Source: Bursaphelenchus xylophilus
Lineage: Eukaryota > Nematoda > Chromadorea > Rhabditida > Aphelenchoididae
DNA length: 64,000 nucleotides
NCBI GenBank assembly: GCA_904066235.2
Contig: CAJFCV020000001.1
Span: 2,604,001 to 2,668,000 of the forward strand
Direction: 5' to 3'
Made by a program: the position numbers and the translations under genes. This document shows, in pieces, positions 28,315 to 38,500 of this stretch; the stretch's first letter is position 1; each line of letters starts with the position of its first letter. The notes beneath the pieces were generated by a model. That model was given only the letters and a program-made list of their open reading frames with translations, made no database searches and was not told where the DNA came from.

Positions 28315-29031
28315 ATGTTCCCATCCACCTCCTTCATTGGATACAACATGTTGTACATGGCCCAACCAGTTTGCCAAGTCCTGCCCGTTCCACATCCAGT
28401 CTACGGCATCTACGCAGCTCCACCGATGTTTTATGGGGTCCAGACCGCCCTCCCTGCTTTCTACCAGCCCGCCGTTGTCCTTCCACAGCGGCCAGTGGAA
28501 CTTTGCCCTCAGGGCAATTACGGACAAGCAAGCCGAAACAATGGTGATTTCTGGCCTCAATCAGCTCAGGGACCCTGCTCAACATCGTTGTCGCCATGCC
28601 CCAGCCAGGAGTCATCTTCTGGCTACTCCTCCGATAGCGAAGCCGGCTCATCTCCAGGCCTTGTCCAATATCGCTTCCGAGAAGCGCCGCCGGCTGCAAA
28701 ACGACTACCCATCTTTGAAGCCGTCCACAAAAAAGGCATCAAGGAACTACAGGATTGTCAGCGGGTCCATCAAAATGGTCAAATGTTCCCTTGCCCTGAG
28801 GGAAAATCCAAACTGCCTGAGGAAATCAAGCTACGCCGACGATTCAAAACAGTGCTATGTAGACATTTTATGGCTGGAGAATGTCCCAATGGAAACGGCT
28901 GCAACTTTGCCCATGGAGAAGAAGAATTGAGGGTCCCGGAATTGCCGAAAAATTACAAAACACGGCCCTGTGCAAACTTTATGTTGAAAAATTTTTGTCC
29001 ATTGGGAAAGAAATGTGATTTTATCCATTAA
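28315..29031 (+). CDS. Tandem CCCH zinc-finger protein, copy 3 (238 aa)
   Basis: Third paralog, same length. N-terminus [16 protein letters not shown], Ser-rich [28 protein letters not shown] block, finger 1 [19 protein letters not shown] (x7-5-3), finger 2 x8-5-3 ending on His238. The reading frame is intact and all zinc ligands are kept despite heavy insertion around it. Two differences in regulation: the leader's 5'UTR donor GAG|GTGTAAG reads GAGATAATAT here, so the leader intron cannot use that site, although the acceptor TTTATTCCAG (ending 28,295) remains; and a 1.08-kb foldback starts 12 bp after the stop, pushing AATAAA out to 30,181. Confidence 0.88.
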   Translation: MFPSTSFIGYNMLYMAQPVCQVLPVPHPVYGIYAAPPMFYGVQTALPAFYQPAVVLPQRPVELCPQGNYGQASRNNGDFWPQSAQGPCSTSLSPCPSQESSSGYSSDSEAGSSPGLVQYRFREAPPAAKRLPIFEAVHKKGIKELQDCQRVHQNGQMFPCPEGKSKLPEEIKLRRRFKTVLCRHFMAGECPNGNGCNFAHGEEELRVPELPKNYKTRPCANFMLKNFCPLGKKCDFIH

Positions 29032-29043
29032 TTTTAATATTTA

Positions 29044-30124
29044 AGAGTGAAGACAGAAGATTTCGGAGGAAAATTTTGAAAATTTTTCGAATTCACGCGA
29101 GTAGGAATCGAAATAGCTTTCAAAATTTCCATTTTTGGAGTGAATTCCGAGTTTACTTTTTTTTTGCCTTTTTTTGGAGTAAACTCAGAATTTACTCGCC
29201 GAAGGTGCCGGCGAGTAAATCCAGAGTTTACGCCCGGGGAACAGTCGACCCCTGAGCGCAAAAATTTTTTTTTATTTGCGTTAGTAATTCGCGCCGAACT
29301 TTCGAAAAATTTTGCCGAATCCTGACTGGGAGGCTCCAGTCAGGATTCGCGGGGTTCCTGACTCTTCGTACAGTCAAAGCTTCCTGACTGTTGGTCCATT
29401 CAGGAATCCCGCGATTCTCGACTGGGTGAGGGGTCAATAACTGTTGACTAGGACGAAGAAATAGGGAAAAAAAACGAAGAGAACGAGAGAAACGCGCGCT
29501 ATTTCGTGCTGTCTCTGCCTCTCAGCGCCTTCTTTCCGTTTCGCGCTCTCTCTCTTTTTCCAGAGAAAGAGCGAGAGAGCGCAAAAAAAGGAGAGAGAGA
29601 GCGAAAGAGCGGGAAACGAAGAGAAGGCGCAGAGAGGCAAAGAGAGCACGAAATAGCGCGCGTTTCTCTCGCTCTCTTCGTTTTTTCTCCCCGTTTCTTC
29701 GTCTCAGGTGACTGGGATGTCGATTTGAGGCCGCCCAGTCAAAAATATTCCTGACTGCGCGGGATTCCCGACTGGGAGGCTCCCAGTCAGGAATCTTCAA
29801 AAATTTTTCATAAGTTTGGCGCGAATTATTTACTAACGCGCCCGCCTTACGTCCTGGGTCATCTGTGCCTCTGTGATAGCTGAAGAAATAATTGGAAGCG
29901 AGCAAAACCCAGATTTACTCGCCGCCATTCGATTTCTCGGCCCCGGCGAGTAAACTCCCAGTTTACTCCCGAAAATCAAAATTTTTTCCAAATTTTGGAG
30001 TAAACTTCGTGTTTACTTTTTTTCGGCATTTTTGGGAGTAAAAAAAATTTTACTCCAAAATCGAAAAAAAAGTGAATTCGAAAAATTTTCAAAATTTTTC
30101 TCCGAAATCTTCTGTCTTCACTCT
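29044..30124. mobile_element. AGAGTGAAGACAG foldback element, copy 1 (in a 3'UTR)
   Basis: 1,081-bp element with perfect ends AGAGTGAAGACAGAAGATTT and complement, flanked by TA. It is made of nested palindromes (GGCGAGTAAA..., GACTGGGAGGCT..., and a purine-rich GAGAGAGAGCGAAAGAGCG block facing its complement). A sister copy lies at 58,690. Open frames inside are low-complexity artefacts. Confidence 0.85.
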
Positions 30125-30180
30125 TATTTCATTGTTTTTAACAATATTTTAATATGAATTGTTGAAAATTTTTGTTTAAT

Positions 30181-30186
30181 AATAAA
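30181..30186 (+). terminator. Displaced polyadenylation signal of CCCH gene 3
   Basis: AATAAA in the ancestral 3'UTR sequence, now 1.15 kb after the stop because of the foldback. Confidence 0.5.
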
Positions 30187-30289
30187 ATTTTTTTAAAAAA
30201 TTAAATTTTTTGTTTTTTATTTTTTGTTTTTTTTTCTGTTTTACAATCAAAATTTTCAAAGATTGTTATGCGGCTTATGCCCGAAGTGT

Positions 30290-30560
30290 GGGCAAAGAGT
30301 CAATTGATAAATAAGAGTGAAGGAATAAGAGTGGAAAAAATCTTCTGAAAAAAATGCTTCAGCCTCTTTCCTTTTCGTTCGGAAGAGTGTGTTTACGGAC
30401 TCTTCCCATTTGGGAAAGAATCTGAGAGGCGGAAAGAGTCTCGAGCAGACGCTCCCGCCATCAAGGTGGGGGAAGAGTGTGGGTCGAGACTCTTTCCGCC
30501 TATTGGCTCCGCCCACTTCTGCAGGATTTTGGGGAAAAATGGCGAATTGAAATGTTGCCA
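30290..30560 (+). repeat. Left flank of a 4.3-kb inverted-repeat-bounded segment
   Basis: Shares, in inverted orientation with 34,280-34,535, the blocks AATCTTCTGAAAAAAATGCT, TCAGCCTCTTTC, GAGTCTCGAGCAGA and a GCCCCGCCC/GGCTCCGCCC-type end. Similarity is clear but well below identity. Confidence 0.6.
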
Positions 30561-30745
30561 TTTAGTAAATAAAGCACTGTTCTTTTCAAATATACGATGT
30601 TTTTTACATTTTTTCTTTGACAACAAAGTTTGGACAGTACAATCTAACACTCTTCGTTCATTTTCTATAAAATAAATGAATAACTAATCTTTAATAACAA
30701 TAAATAAAGGCGTCTAAGAAACAGATATCGGAGAAATCAGATATA

Positions 30746-31039
30746 ATGCATTCGGTGGAGCTAGCTTATCCAGAATTTGGTGTACTCCTTACATTTGGGT
30801 TTAGTCGCCGGGAGCAAACAGTCTTGCGCATAGGAGGGGTCCAGAAGATCACGTGTTTCTCATTAGTAGACCACATCTGTAATCGGATTGATGAAGACGG
30901 TGTGGTGGTTGAATATTTCCTAAATCAACAACGCAAAACAGAAGAAAAGAACTTACCATCTTTCAAGCCGATGAAGAGGGACTTCATTTACTTCGTAAGC
31001 CGCATCATTATTATGCTTGTCCTCCACCTGAACTATTGA
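30746..31039 (+). CDS. Hypothetical reading frame (97 aa), possible first exon
   Basis: The frame is of ordinary amino-acid composition (YPEFGVLLTFGFSRREQ near the start, then FSLVDHICNRIDEDGVVVEY). A consensus donor CTTC|GTAAGC occurs at about 30,991, so coding could end there and continue downstream, but the 31,080-32,906 palindrome follows at once. It might be the 5' part of the broken helicase gene at 33,026. I do not recognise it and it may not be expressed. Confidence 0.3.
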   Translation: MHSVELAYPEFGVLLTFGFSRREQTVLRIGGVQKITCFSLVDHICNRIDEDGVVVEYFLNQQRKTEEKNLPSFKPMKRDFIYFVSRIIIMLVLHLNY

Positions 31040-31079
31040 AACATCTCGCTGCACATGACGCGGAGATATTTCGGCTTAA

Positions 31080-32906
31080 AAGACGATTTTTGGCTCACTG
31101 CGTCAGCGGTGGACATAGGAAAAAATCGATTTTGGGTTTTTTGCATAAAAATGACCGTCGACATGTGCTAAGGAAAAGCGAACAACAGTTTTTCTCAATT
31201 CTGCCCGGAAGGCATAAATTTGCTTAAATTTGTCTTTTTTGGAATTTTCGACCTGGTGACGTCATAGAAAGAGCAAATCACCCAAAATTTTGCTTGTATA
31301 CCTTTTCGACCATTGGGAATTCATTTTTTTGAAAATTAATTCTCTCAGATTACTGTAACATAGGCATATTGTAATCCGGTCGATAAAAATCGACCGTAAC
31401 TCCTTCGTATCAAAAATCCCACAGGATTTTATTTCAGATTCGGAATCAGCATAAAATTCTGCATATTATACACATAATGTGAGGGCATAACTCCAGGGGG
31501 GAGATCGCGTAGTATATTGGATTTTGGCAAAAATTACGTTTGAAAGGTCGCGGGTTCGATCCCCGTTTGATGCAAATATTAAAAACACGGCGGAAATCGC
31601 GTTTAATCGACACCTAAGGGTTATGTGAGATACACAAAGCAATTTTAAACGTTAATGCATATCTAATTGCCATTAAAACTGATTTTATATAATTTTTGGA
31701 GACTGAATATGCAAAAAATGAAACTGCTTCAAACCGCATGAAATTGACAACACTTATTCTAGGGTCAATTGTAAGAAACTTTTCCGTTAACTTTTTTTGG
31801 TAGATTACCGTACCATGGATTACTGTAGCGTTAAACGTGTCCTGATTAACAGCAATTTTCTTAAAAATTCTTGCATAAAATATTAAATCGTTTTAATTAG
31901 TGGCTTTAGACAGCGAAAAGATCCACTTTCTATGTATGAAAGAAAATTCGCCCTTAATTGCAACGCGTCTTGATGTCATAATAAATTGGTGAAAGTGCGT
32001 CAAATAACTCGGCCGTTCCAAACGGTACAGCCATAAAATTTTTTTTGTACACAAGAAAACTCTTTCTTAACCATTCTGAGCACAATGACGACAATCCGAC
32101 TTCTATGCACCATGTGGTACACGAAAAACCAAATCAGGTTTAATGTTACAGTAATCCATGGTACGGTGATCTGCCAAAAAAAGTTAACACAAAAGTTTCT
32201 TACAATTGACCCTAGAATAAGTGTTGCCAATTTCAAGCGGTTTGAAGCAATTTCATTTTTTGCATATTCAGTCTCCAAAAATTATATAAAATCAGTTTTA
32301 ATCGCAATTAGATATGCATTAATGTTTAAAACAGCTTAGTGTATCTCACATGACCCTTAGGTGTCCATTAAACGCGATTTCCGCCGTGTTTTCAATATTT
32401 ACACCAAGCGGGGATCGAACCCGCGACCTTTCAAACGTAATTTTTGCCAAAATCCAATATACTACGCGATCTCCCCCCCTGGAGTTATGACCTCACATTA
32501 TGTGTATAATATGCAAAATTTTATGCTGATTCCGAATCTGAAATAAAATCCTGTGGGATTTTTGATACGAAGGAGTTACGGTCGATTTTTATCGACCGGA
32601 TTACAATATGCCTATGTTACAGTAATCTGAGAGACTTAATTTTCAAAAAAATGAATTCCCAATGGTCGAAAACGTATACAAGCAAAATTTTGGGTGATTT
32701 GCTCTTTCTATGACGTCACCAGGTCGAAAATTCCAAAAAAGACAAATTTAAGCAAATTTATGCCTTCCGGGCAGAATTGAGAAAAACTGTTGTTCGTTTT
32801 TCCTTAGCACATGTCGACGGTCATTTTTATGGAAGAAACTCAAAATCGATCTTTTCCTATGTCCCGGGTCCATTACGGGCTGACGCAGCGAGCCAAAAAT
32901 CGTCTT
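31080..32906. mobile_element. 1.8-kb TTAA-flanked palindrome with tRNA-like boxes
   Basis: Inverted repeat flanked by TTAA (31,076-31,079; 32,907-32,910), ends AAGACGATTTTTGGCTC and complement, centre near 31,985. Both arms contain a tRNA-like segment: B box GGTTCGATCCC at 31,553-31,563 and inverted at 32,411-32,421. In the right arm the T-arm is perfect (GCGGG TTCGATC CCCGC); an A-box-like GCGTAGTATATTGG is upstream. No acceptor stem forms. No transposase. Confidence 0.85.
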
Positions 32907-33025
32907 TTAAACTTACCAATACTATCAACAATTTAACATTCTACGTACCTTTTCCGAGTCCAGACATTGGAGGCCGAATATAAGTCCATGATTTGCAGTA
33001 GATCCAGTTCAACCTCTTATGGGCG

Positions 33026-33564
33026 GTGTTTCCAGGCCTTCATCAATCGCATATCAATCTTCGTCGTCCTTTTTTGGCATCAAAGTTGTTGGTAAAACTT
33101 CATTTCTCTAGCCCAAGCGAAAAAAAGGTTCCGCAGCTTGCGCCCGAACAATTTTCAGTCGTTTTGACCGAAGAAAAGTGGCCGACAACAATAGATGGAG
33201 GTGAACCTAGCTCATCGATGAATGATAGCGAATTTTGACGAAGAAGAGCGGACCGACGCGGCGAAATGTAAGTTGCCTCATTTTGCTAGCATGTTTACGT
33301 AATTTTAGGCCTACTTGGCCAACTGCGAACTCCATATCTGAACTTGTTTTACACCTTTCAGGCCCACTTGATGTTCGACTTCAACAGTACGTGATCGCTA
33401 CAGCGATGAATTCGGACGACTTTGTAAGTTAGAATTTTTTGTTTTTAACATTTTAGATATAAATGCGACAAGAAGAATTTGGTCTCCATGGATAAGGTCC
33501 TCGTGATAGTTGATGAAGCTGGATCCAGCAATGACAGGGATATTCACCACTTGTTGAATGGAAA
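33026..33564 (+). pseudogene. SF1 (UPF1-like) helicase gene fragment
   Basis: Three coding pieces in order. 33,026-33,234 ends in SSMNDSEF and then needs a one-base shift in a TTTT run to continue as DEEERTDAAK. A GTAAGT donor follows and the next exon (33,362-33,423) gives CPLDVRLQQYVIATAMNSDD. After GTAAGT and TTTTAG the last piece (33,457-33,564), read in a shifted frame, has SMDKVLVIVDEAGSSNDRDI, ending at a donor GTAAGT. VIVDEAG fits helicase motif II (Walker B), and VIATAMNS fits the stretch before it in UPF1/SEN1-type enzymes. ATPase motif I and the C-terminal RecA lobe are absent. Frameshifts make it a relic. It lies beside a palindrome that probably split the gene. Confidence 0.45.
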
Positions 33565-34270
33565 GTAAGTAACAGTTTCATAGACTTTTGAGGGAGAAGA
33601 AACGGATTTTTGAGGCGTTTTTGGGCTTTTCAGCGGATTGGACCTAAAGTAATATTATTTTTTGTTTGTGCAGTTTTTTGTGAGTGATGAAATACCTAGG
33701 AGACGGAGAAAGAAAGTATGAATAGTGATTTAGTTGATATTTTTGAATTTTTTTGCAGGCCTACGTCAAAACCGAGATTTTTTGAAATTTTCAGGTATCT
33801 TTGTCTAAAATAAGGTAAAATGTGCAGTTTAGTGAGTGTTTGCAGGTGCGCCAATAATAAGTAGGACCGAGAGAGTTGTTTTGAGGAGTTTTGATGTTAT
33901 CTTAGATGTAAAATTTTCGAAAAGTTACTAATTTTTTCCAAATTCAGCCTCAATGTCCCAAAATTGCACTGCCAATCTCAGTAACAACGGGGAAGAAAGG
34001 GAGACCGTGAATATGGAAACGAATGCCCATGGGCAGAATCCGCCGCGGCCCTCTACATCTAAATGTAACTCGATGTTACTTGTGTTGCACATAAATATAT
34101 CTGTGAAACTTGTTCTGTAAATATTTTCTTAACCTTTGTGTTAACCAGGAATGTATCTGATTTTCAATTGAATCTTCAAATGACAGCCATAGTAAGGCTA
34201 GGCGTATCACAGTTCTAAAACAAATAAAAACATGCCCAAATCACCGGAATAATGAAAAGGCAAAAATTTT
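33565..34270. other. Gene remnant or intergenic DNA
   Basis: Contains a 55-codon plus-strand frame (33,953-34,120, start MSQNCTANLSNNGEERE) after an acceptor-like AAATTCAG. It might be a further exon of the broken gene, but there is no domain and no donor to link it to. Otherwise nothing recognised. Confidence 0.25.
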
Positions 34271-34279
34271 CACCCAAGA

Positions 34280-34535
34280 CAACCGTTTTCTGCAAGAAAA
34301 CCACCAACTCAGCGATTGGCTCAAAATCGTGGGGGCGGGGCTTATAAACGTCGGGAAGAGCCTGCTCGCAGACGCTTCCTCCAGTAGAGAAGAAAGAGTG
34401 TGACGGCAGACGCTTTCCCAAGTGGTGAGAATCTGCTCGAGACTCTTTCGACAAAAAAAGAAAGAGGCTGAAGCATTTTTTTCAGAAGATTTTTTTCGCT
34501 CTTATTCCTTCGCTCTTAAATCTATTTATCTGACA
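34280..34535 (-). repeat. Right flank of the inverted-repeat-bounded segment
   Basis: Inverted relative of 30,290-30,560, with AGTCTCGAGCAGATTCTCAC on the minus strand and GGGGGCGGGGCTTATAAACG on the plus strand. Confidence 0.6.
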
Positions 34536-34599
34536 TTACTCATATTGAATATTAAACTCACAAATTATTATACAATATTAATCACTACACTTTTAGGCA

Positions 34600-35150
34600 A
34601 CAAACATTGAAAATATTTAGTTTCGTAAGCGGAGATATTAGAATAGAAATCATGGTAAAATTCTGAGAAAAGCGCTAAGCGTCTTGTTTCAAACACTAAT
34701 GTACAGACACAGCTACGAGATTACCGGTTTTGAGGAGTGCAACAGGAAAGACGATCCAACTAACAATACAGATCTAACAAGTGGGTAGTCAAGGTGATAT
34801 GCAGATGTTTTTGGGTGGGAAAATTTGCATATGACAATTTTATGATCAATTTTTTGCATTTTTTGAAATTTTCGAGGAAAATTAAAAAAACTAAATACAA
34901 AGCCTGATTTTCTATACTACGCAAATTTTTTGAAAATTTTCGAAATTTGCATAAAATTTGCATATTCAAAATTTTCAAAAATTTCCGTCAAAAAATTGGT
35001 AAATCCAAAAAATAAACAAAAACTTTTTTGAGAATTTCTTAGAATTTGCCGATTTGTTTTCGAAATTTGCATAAAATTTGCATATCAAAAAATTCCAAAA
35101 AAACAGTAAAAATTTTGCATATTCACTCAGACTACCCGCTCTCTAAATTC
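34600..35150. other. Spacer without a gene
   Basis: Starts with a tail fragment of the CCCH unit (AAAGACGATCCAACTAA, TCTAACAAGTGGG) and continues as AT-rich DNA with repeated AAATTTGCATAAAATTTGCA motifs. Confidence 0.5.
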
Positions 35151-35155
35151 AAAGC

Positions 35156-35530
35156 CTATCCGGGTATCCGCCGGCTTCGGCTTCGTTTCTCTTTCGGCTT
35201 CTTCTTGTCCTTATCCTTGTGCGAATGCGGTTGTTTCTTGTCCTTCTCCTCGCCACAAACATACTCCACCAGCTGTGGGATCTGCTTGTTCTTGTGGTAA
35301 TTGTCCACATGCTCCAAACTCCCAATAAAAGTCCCACAAATAAACAAGTAGGGCATTCCTTTGTGAGCGGTGAGTTGATGAAGATATTTCTCCACCGTCT
35401 TGGGCTTGTCGATTTTGTCGACGTAAAAGGAGACGAGTGGAAGTCCGTAGGTGTCGCGGAGCATATTCTCCACTCTGCGGCCTTCTTGATCCTTCGAGTC
35501 AACGTAGAGAACCGCCGGCAGTCGTCGAAT
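35156..35530 (-). other. Terminal exon with glutaredoxin-like domain lacking CxxC
   Basis: Begins after GTTCTCAG in phase 0 with IRRLPAVLYVDSKD, the expected first strand, so a start upstream is required. The catalytic cysteines are replaced by DSKDQEG; the GMPYLFICG cis-Pro segment and a final helix (QLVEYVCG) are present. The tail is KKPKEKRSRSRR-like. If it is a separate gene its first exon is not visible; joining to the gene above keeps the frame. Confidence 0.6.
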
Positions 35531-38500
35531 CTGAGAACAATGTATAGTAAATAACGTTTTGAGATAAGCTTGTCAAGTTTTTTAGGTAAAGCGTTAGCAA
35601 ATTTTACGATGCCTATTCGCAAGATTTAGTAAAAAAACTAACGTTATTTTCGCTTATGAGAACAATCTTTGGGGCTAAGGTAGTACAGCCCCCCAGTCCA
35701 GTTTAGCCCCCCATAACCCAGTATAACCCCCCTTGTCCATTCTGAACCCCAAAATTTATTTCAAAGAATTAATCCAAGTTGTATGGTCCAGCACAAGCCC
35801 CCTATGTTTTAGATCAAGCCCCTTACGTTTTAGTTCAAGCCCCCTACGTTTTAGATGAAGCCCCCTCCGTTTTAGAAAAAGCCCCCTAAGTTTTAGATCA
35901 AACCCCCAACGTAGTAGATCAAACCCCCACTTACATTTTTGTATTATTCTAATTTGTTCATTATGTGGGGTGTGAAACGGGCAAAACAGTGGGGGTTTGA
36001 ACTACCTTTCATGGGGGGCTGAACTACCGAAGCCCCCAATCTTTATGCAAAAAAATCACGCTTTGGCGCAAAGCTTCTAAGCATGTAAAAACAGGTAGCA
36101 CTTTGCCTTCAAAGATTGTTCAACACCGCTGGAGAAAGGCGGTGCAAATTCAAAGCATGTTGAATTTCGGCAACCTATGATTCTACAACTACAACTTATG
36201 ATTCTGTATAGGGCCGTAATTAATAACTTTTCCCGAGAGAAAATAATTTTATTCGACAGAGAAACTTGACCCATTGGGGTGAGACTTGACGCCAGCCTGC
36301 TGTCCCTAAACCTCAATTTTCTCTAAATTTTCAAGTTTGTTCTACTGGGAATTTGTTTGGTCCCACACTCTTTTCTCTTCTAGCAAAAGTCCGAAACACC
36401 CTCCTGACCTGTTGCGTTAGCGCTTGAATCGATGTTGCAGTGGGTGTGTTGGGCGGTTGATGCGTTCTCTCCTGACTGCCACTGGTCTCCAAGCTCTTTT
36501 CTCTCGATCTACTCGATGGTAGCTCTGGCGGCGAGACCGGGGGTCCGGTAGTTGTCTCCTGATTCCATCGTACAGGGTAATTAATCGACGGCCGTTGAGG
36601 CTGTGGATATCGGATATTCGCGTAGCCGTAGGGCTGCATTTCCAAGCCGTAGTCTGGCTGCAACGAGCCGGTGCCGCCGTACGGATTCTCCCACGGATTC
36701 ATGGGCTGGCCCATGTTCGTCAGGGCTCCGAAGCTGCCACTCATCGGCCATTGCATTGGATAGGGGTTCTCGTAGACGTTGGGAAGGTAGCCTTGATTCG
36801 TGAGGGCGCCGTTGTACGGGTAGGCGCCGAAGCCGAGATTACGACTCATTAGGAGGGAACCCATCCCACTGGGGGCTGTGCTGGGAGACGGGGAGGGAGA
36901 GTCTGAAAAGTGGTATAAGATTTGGGGGTAAACCCGGAAGTTTGTTCACAAGATAGTGGAATCTCTATGTATTATATATATAAAAAGGGCAAGAAATTTG
37001 TTCGTTAATAGAGTTTTGTCGTACGGAGGTCAATGAGAAAGCCGCAAGATTGATTTTTGACGTTTGCAATACGCAAAAAAAGCCAGTGACAGCCCATGTT
37101 TTCGCACCATGCATAAATCTGTCCGGCGGTTTTCCTGACTGTCTAGTACAACGAAACCTCGCACAACAAAACCTTTCTATAACCAACAATCTCAGAGATG
37201 CCAAGACTTTTCTTGACAGAGGTTTGATTGAAACTACTCTTGCGGTATATCTGCCATTTCCTTTATCAGATTAGCGTCTGTATATCAGTCTGTCGGGAAA
37301 ATAAAGTGGATTTTTCGCACCTTGAAATTTCCCATGATCACTTTGCGGCAGCTAGCCGCGGCTGGAGATTTGCTGCACAACTGCGACAAATCCACACTAT
37401 TTTCCCGACCAACTGACAACACAACCTACCAGGTCCCGAACTTCCCGAGCCAGTACTCGAAATGGATCCACTTTTAATCGCTCCATTGTCCACCACACCG
37501 CCACTCAGCCCCGTACTCGGCGCCAACGGCTCGGTCGGTCCTTGTGAGCCGCTAAAGCCCCCGGGCAGTCCCCCTTGCCCATTTCCCATTCCGTTCTGCA
37601 GTCCTTGGCCCATCGTGCCCTGCATTCCCATGCCATTCATATTGTTCATTCCCATCATGTTCATGTTGTTCATGCCCATGTTCATCCCGTTCATTCCCAT
37701 ATTCATGTTGCTCATGCCCATGTTCATGTTGTTCATGTTCCATTGCCCGTTCTGGGTGTTCGGCACTTGTCCTGGCATGCCGATTCCGTACCGCCGATTC
37801 ACTAGCTCCAAATACTCGGCGTACTTTCGGAGATTCGATTGTTCAAGGTCGTCGCCGGCGGCGATTTCGGCCGACTCTTCGGCCGAGTTGTAGTCCTCGG
37901 TCGGCGATTGACCAATGTTGGAGCCCATACCGGTGAGGCCCTGAAGACCCGTGAGATCATAACCTCCGTTGTTCATGCCAGGCATTGGGCAATTGGGGCC
38001 GTAGCAGGGCTGGTTGTACACTGAAATAAGTGAAATACGAAGATGAAACATTCACTACTTCTCAAGTGATGGCTTGAGAAGTAGGGTATAAATTCTACAT
38101 GCTACACGTACTATATCAGTCTGTCGAGAAAATAATGAGCACTCTGTCGCATTGCTGCTGTGAAAATGAACGGTGTCGTGCCAAAATCAAATGGCCTTTC
38201 GCTTCAACGACACGATCAGCGCAGCCACAGTGTGATTATTACTTTCCCGACACATTGATATGCTTCAAGTGCGACGTTAATATTTTGATGAAACTTGGAT
38301 CAAATTTATACAAACTTTTTCGAAGATAGTATATGTAATAATTAAGAAAGCCAACAAAAAATTGATAATTTTTGTGCTGTAGGCATGTACAGCTTTGAGT
38401 CTTCCTGAAAATTTTAGCTCGCGCTTTTCAGGGAATATCCCACAATTTTTGCTGCCGAACGTATAGCGGTCAAGGAGAATAATACTTTTTGGCTAGAAAT

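Larger units (their letters stand above)
16083..30240 (+). repeat. Three tandem copies of a CCCH-gene unit
   Basis: Unit A about 16,083-20,042, unit B about 20,043-24,286, unit C from about 24,287 to 30,240. Each begins near AATGAATATTAWT with AATAATA and has the same order: conserved leader, CCCH gene, 3'UTR, spacer. A and B also share the peptide-gene locus (18,525; 22,804) and a common tail. C is lengthened by two palindromic insertions. A tail fragment also appears at 34,745-34,830 (AAAGACGATCCAACTAA). Confidence 0.85.

Noticed and set aside
28254..28930. Additional frames overlapping the CCCH gene (and equivalents at 17,092-17,701 and 20,930-21,284)
   Set aside because: They overlap a conserved coding frame with intact zinc ligands and are not conserved in length among the three copies.
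29434..29905. Ser/Arg/Leu-rich frames, again at 59,122-59,607
   Set aside because: Translations of the purine-rich palindromic block GAGAGAGAGCG; present on both strands, low complexity.
37462..38024. Plus-strand frames with long Met/Phe/Pro and His runs
   Set aside because: Antisense shadows of exon 4 of the minus-strand Met/Asn/Gly-rich gene.
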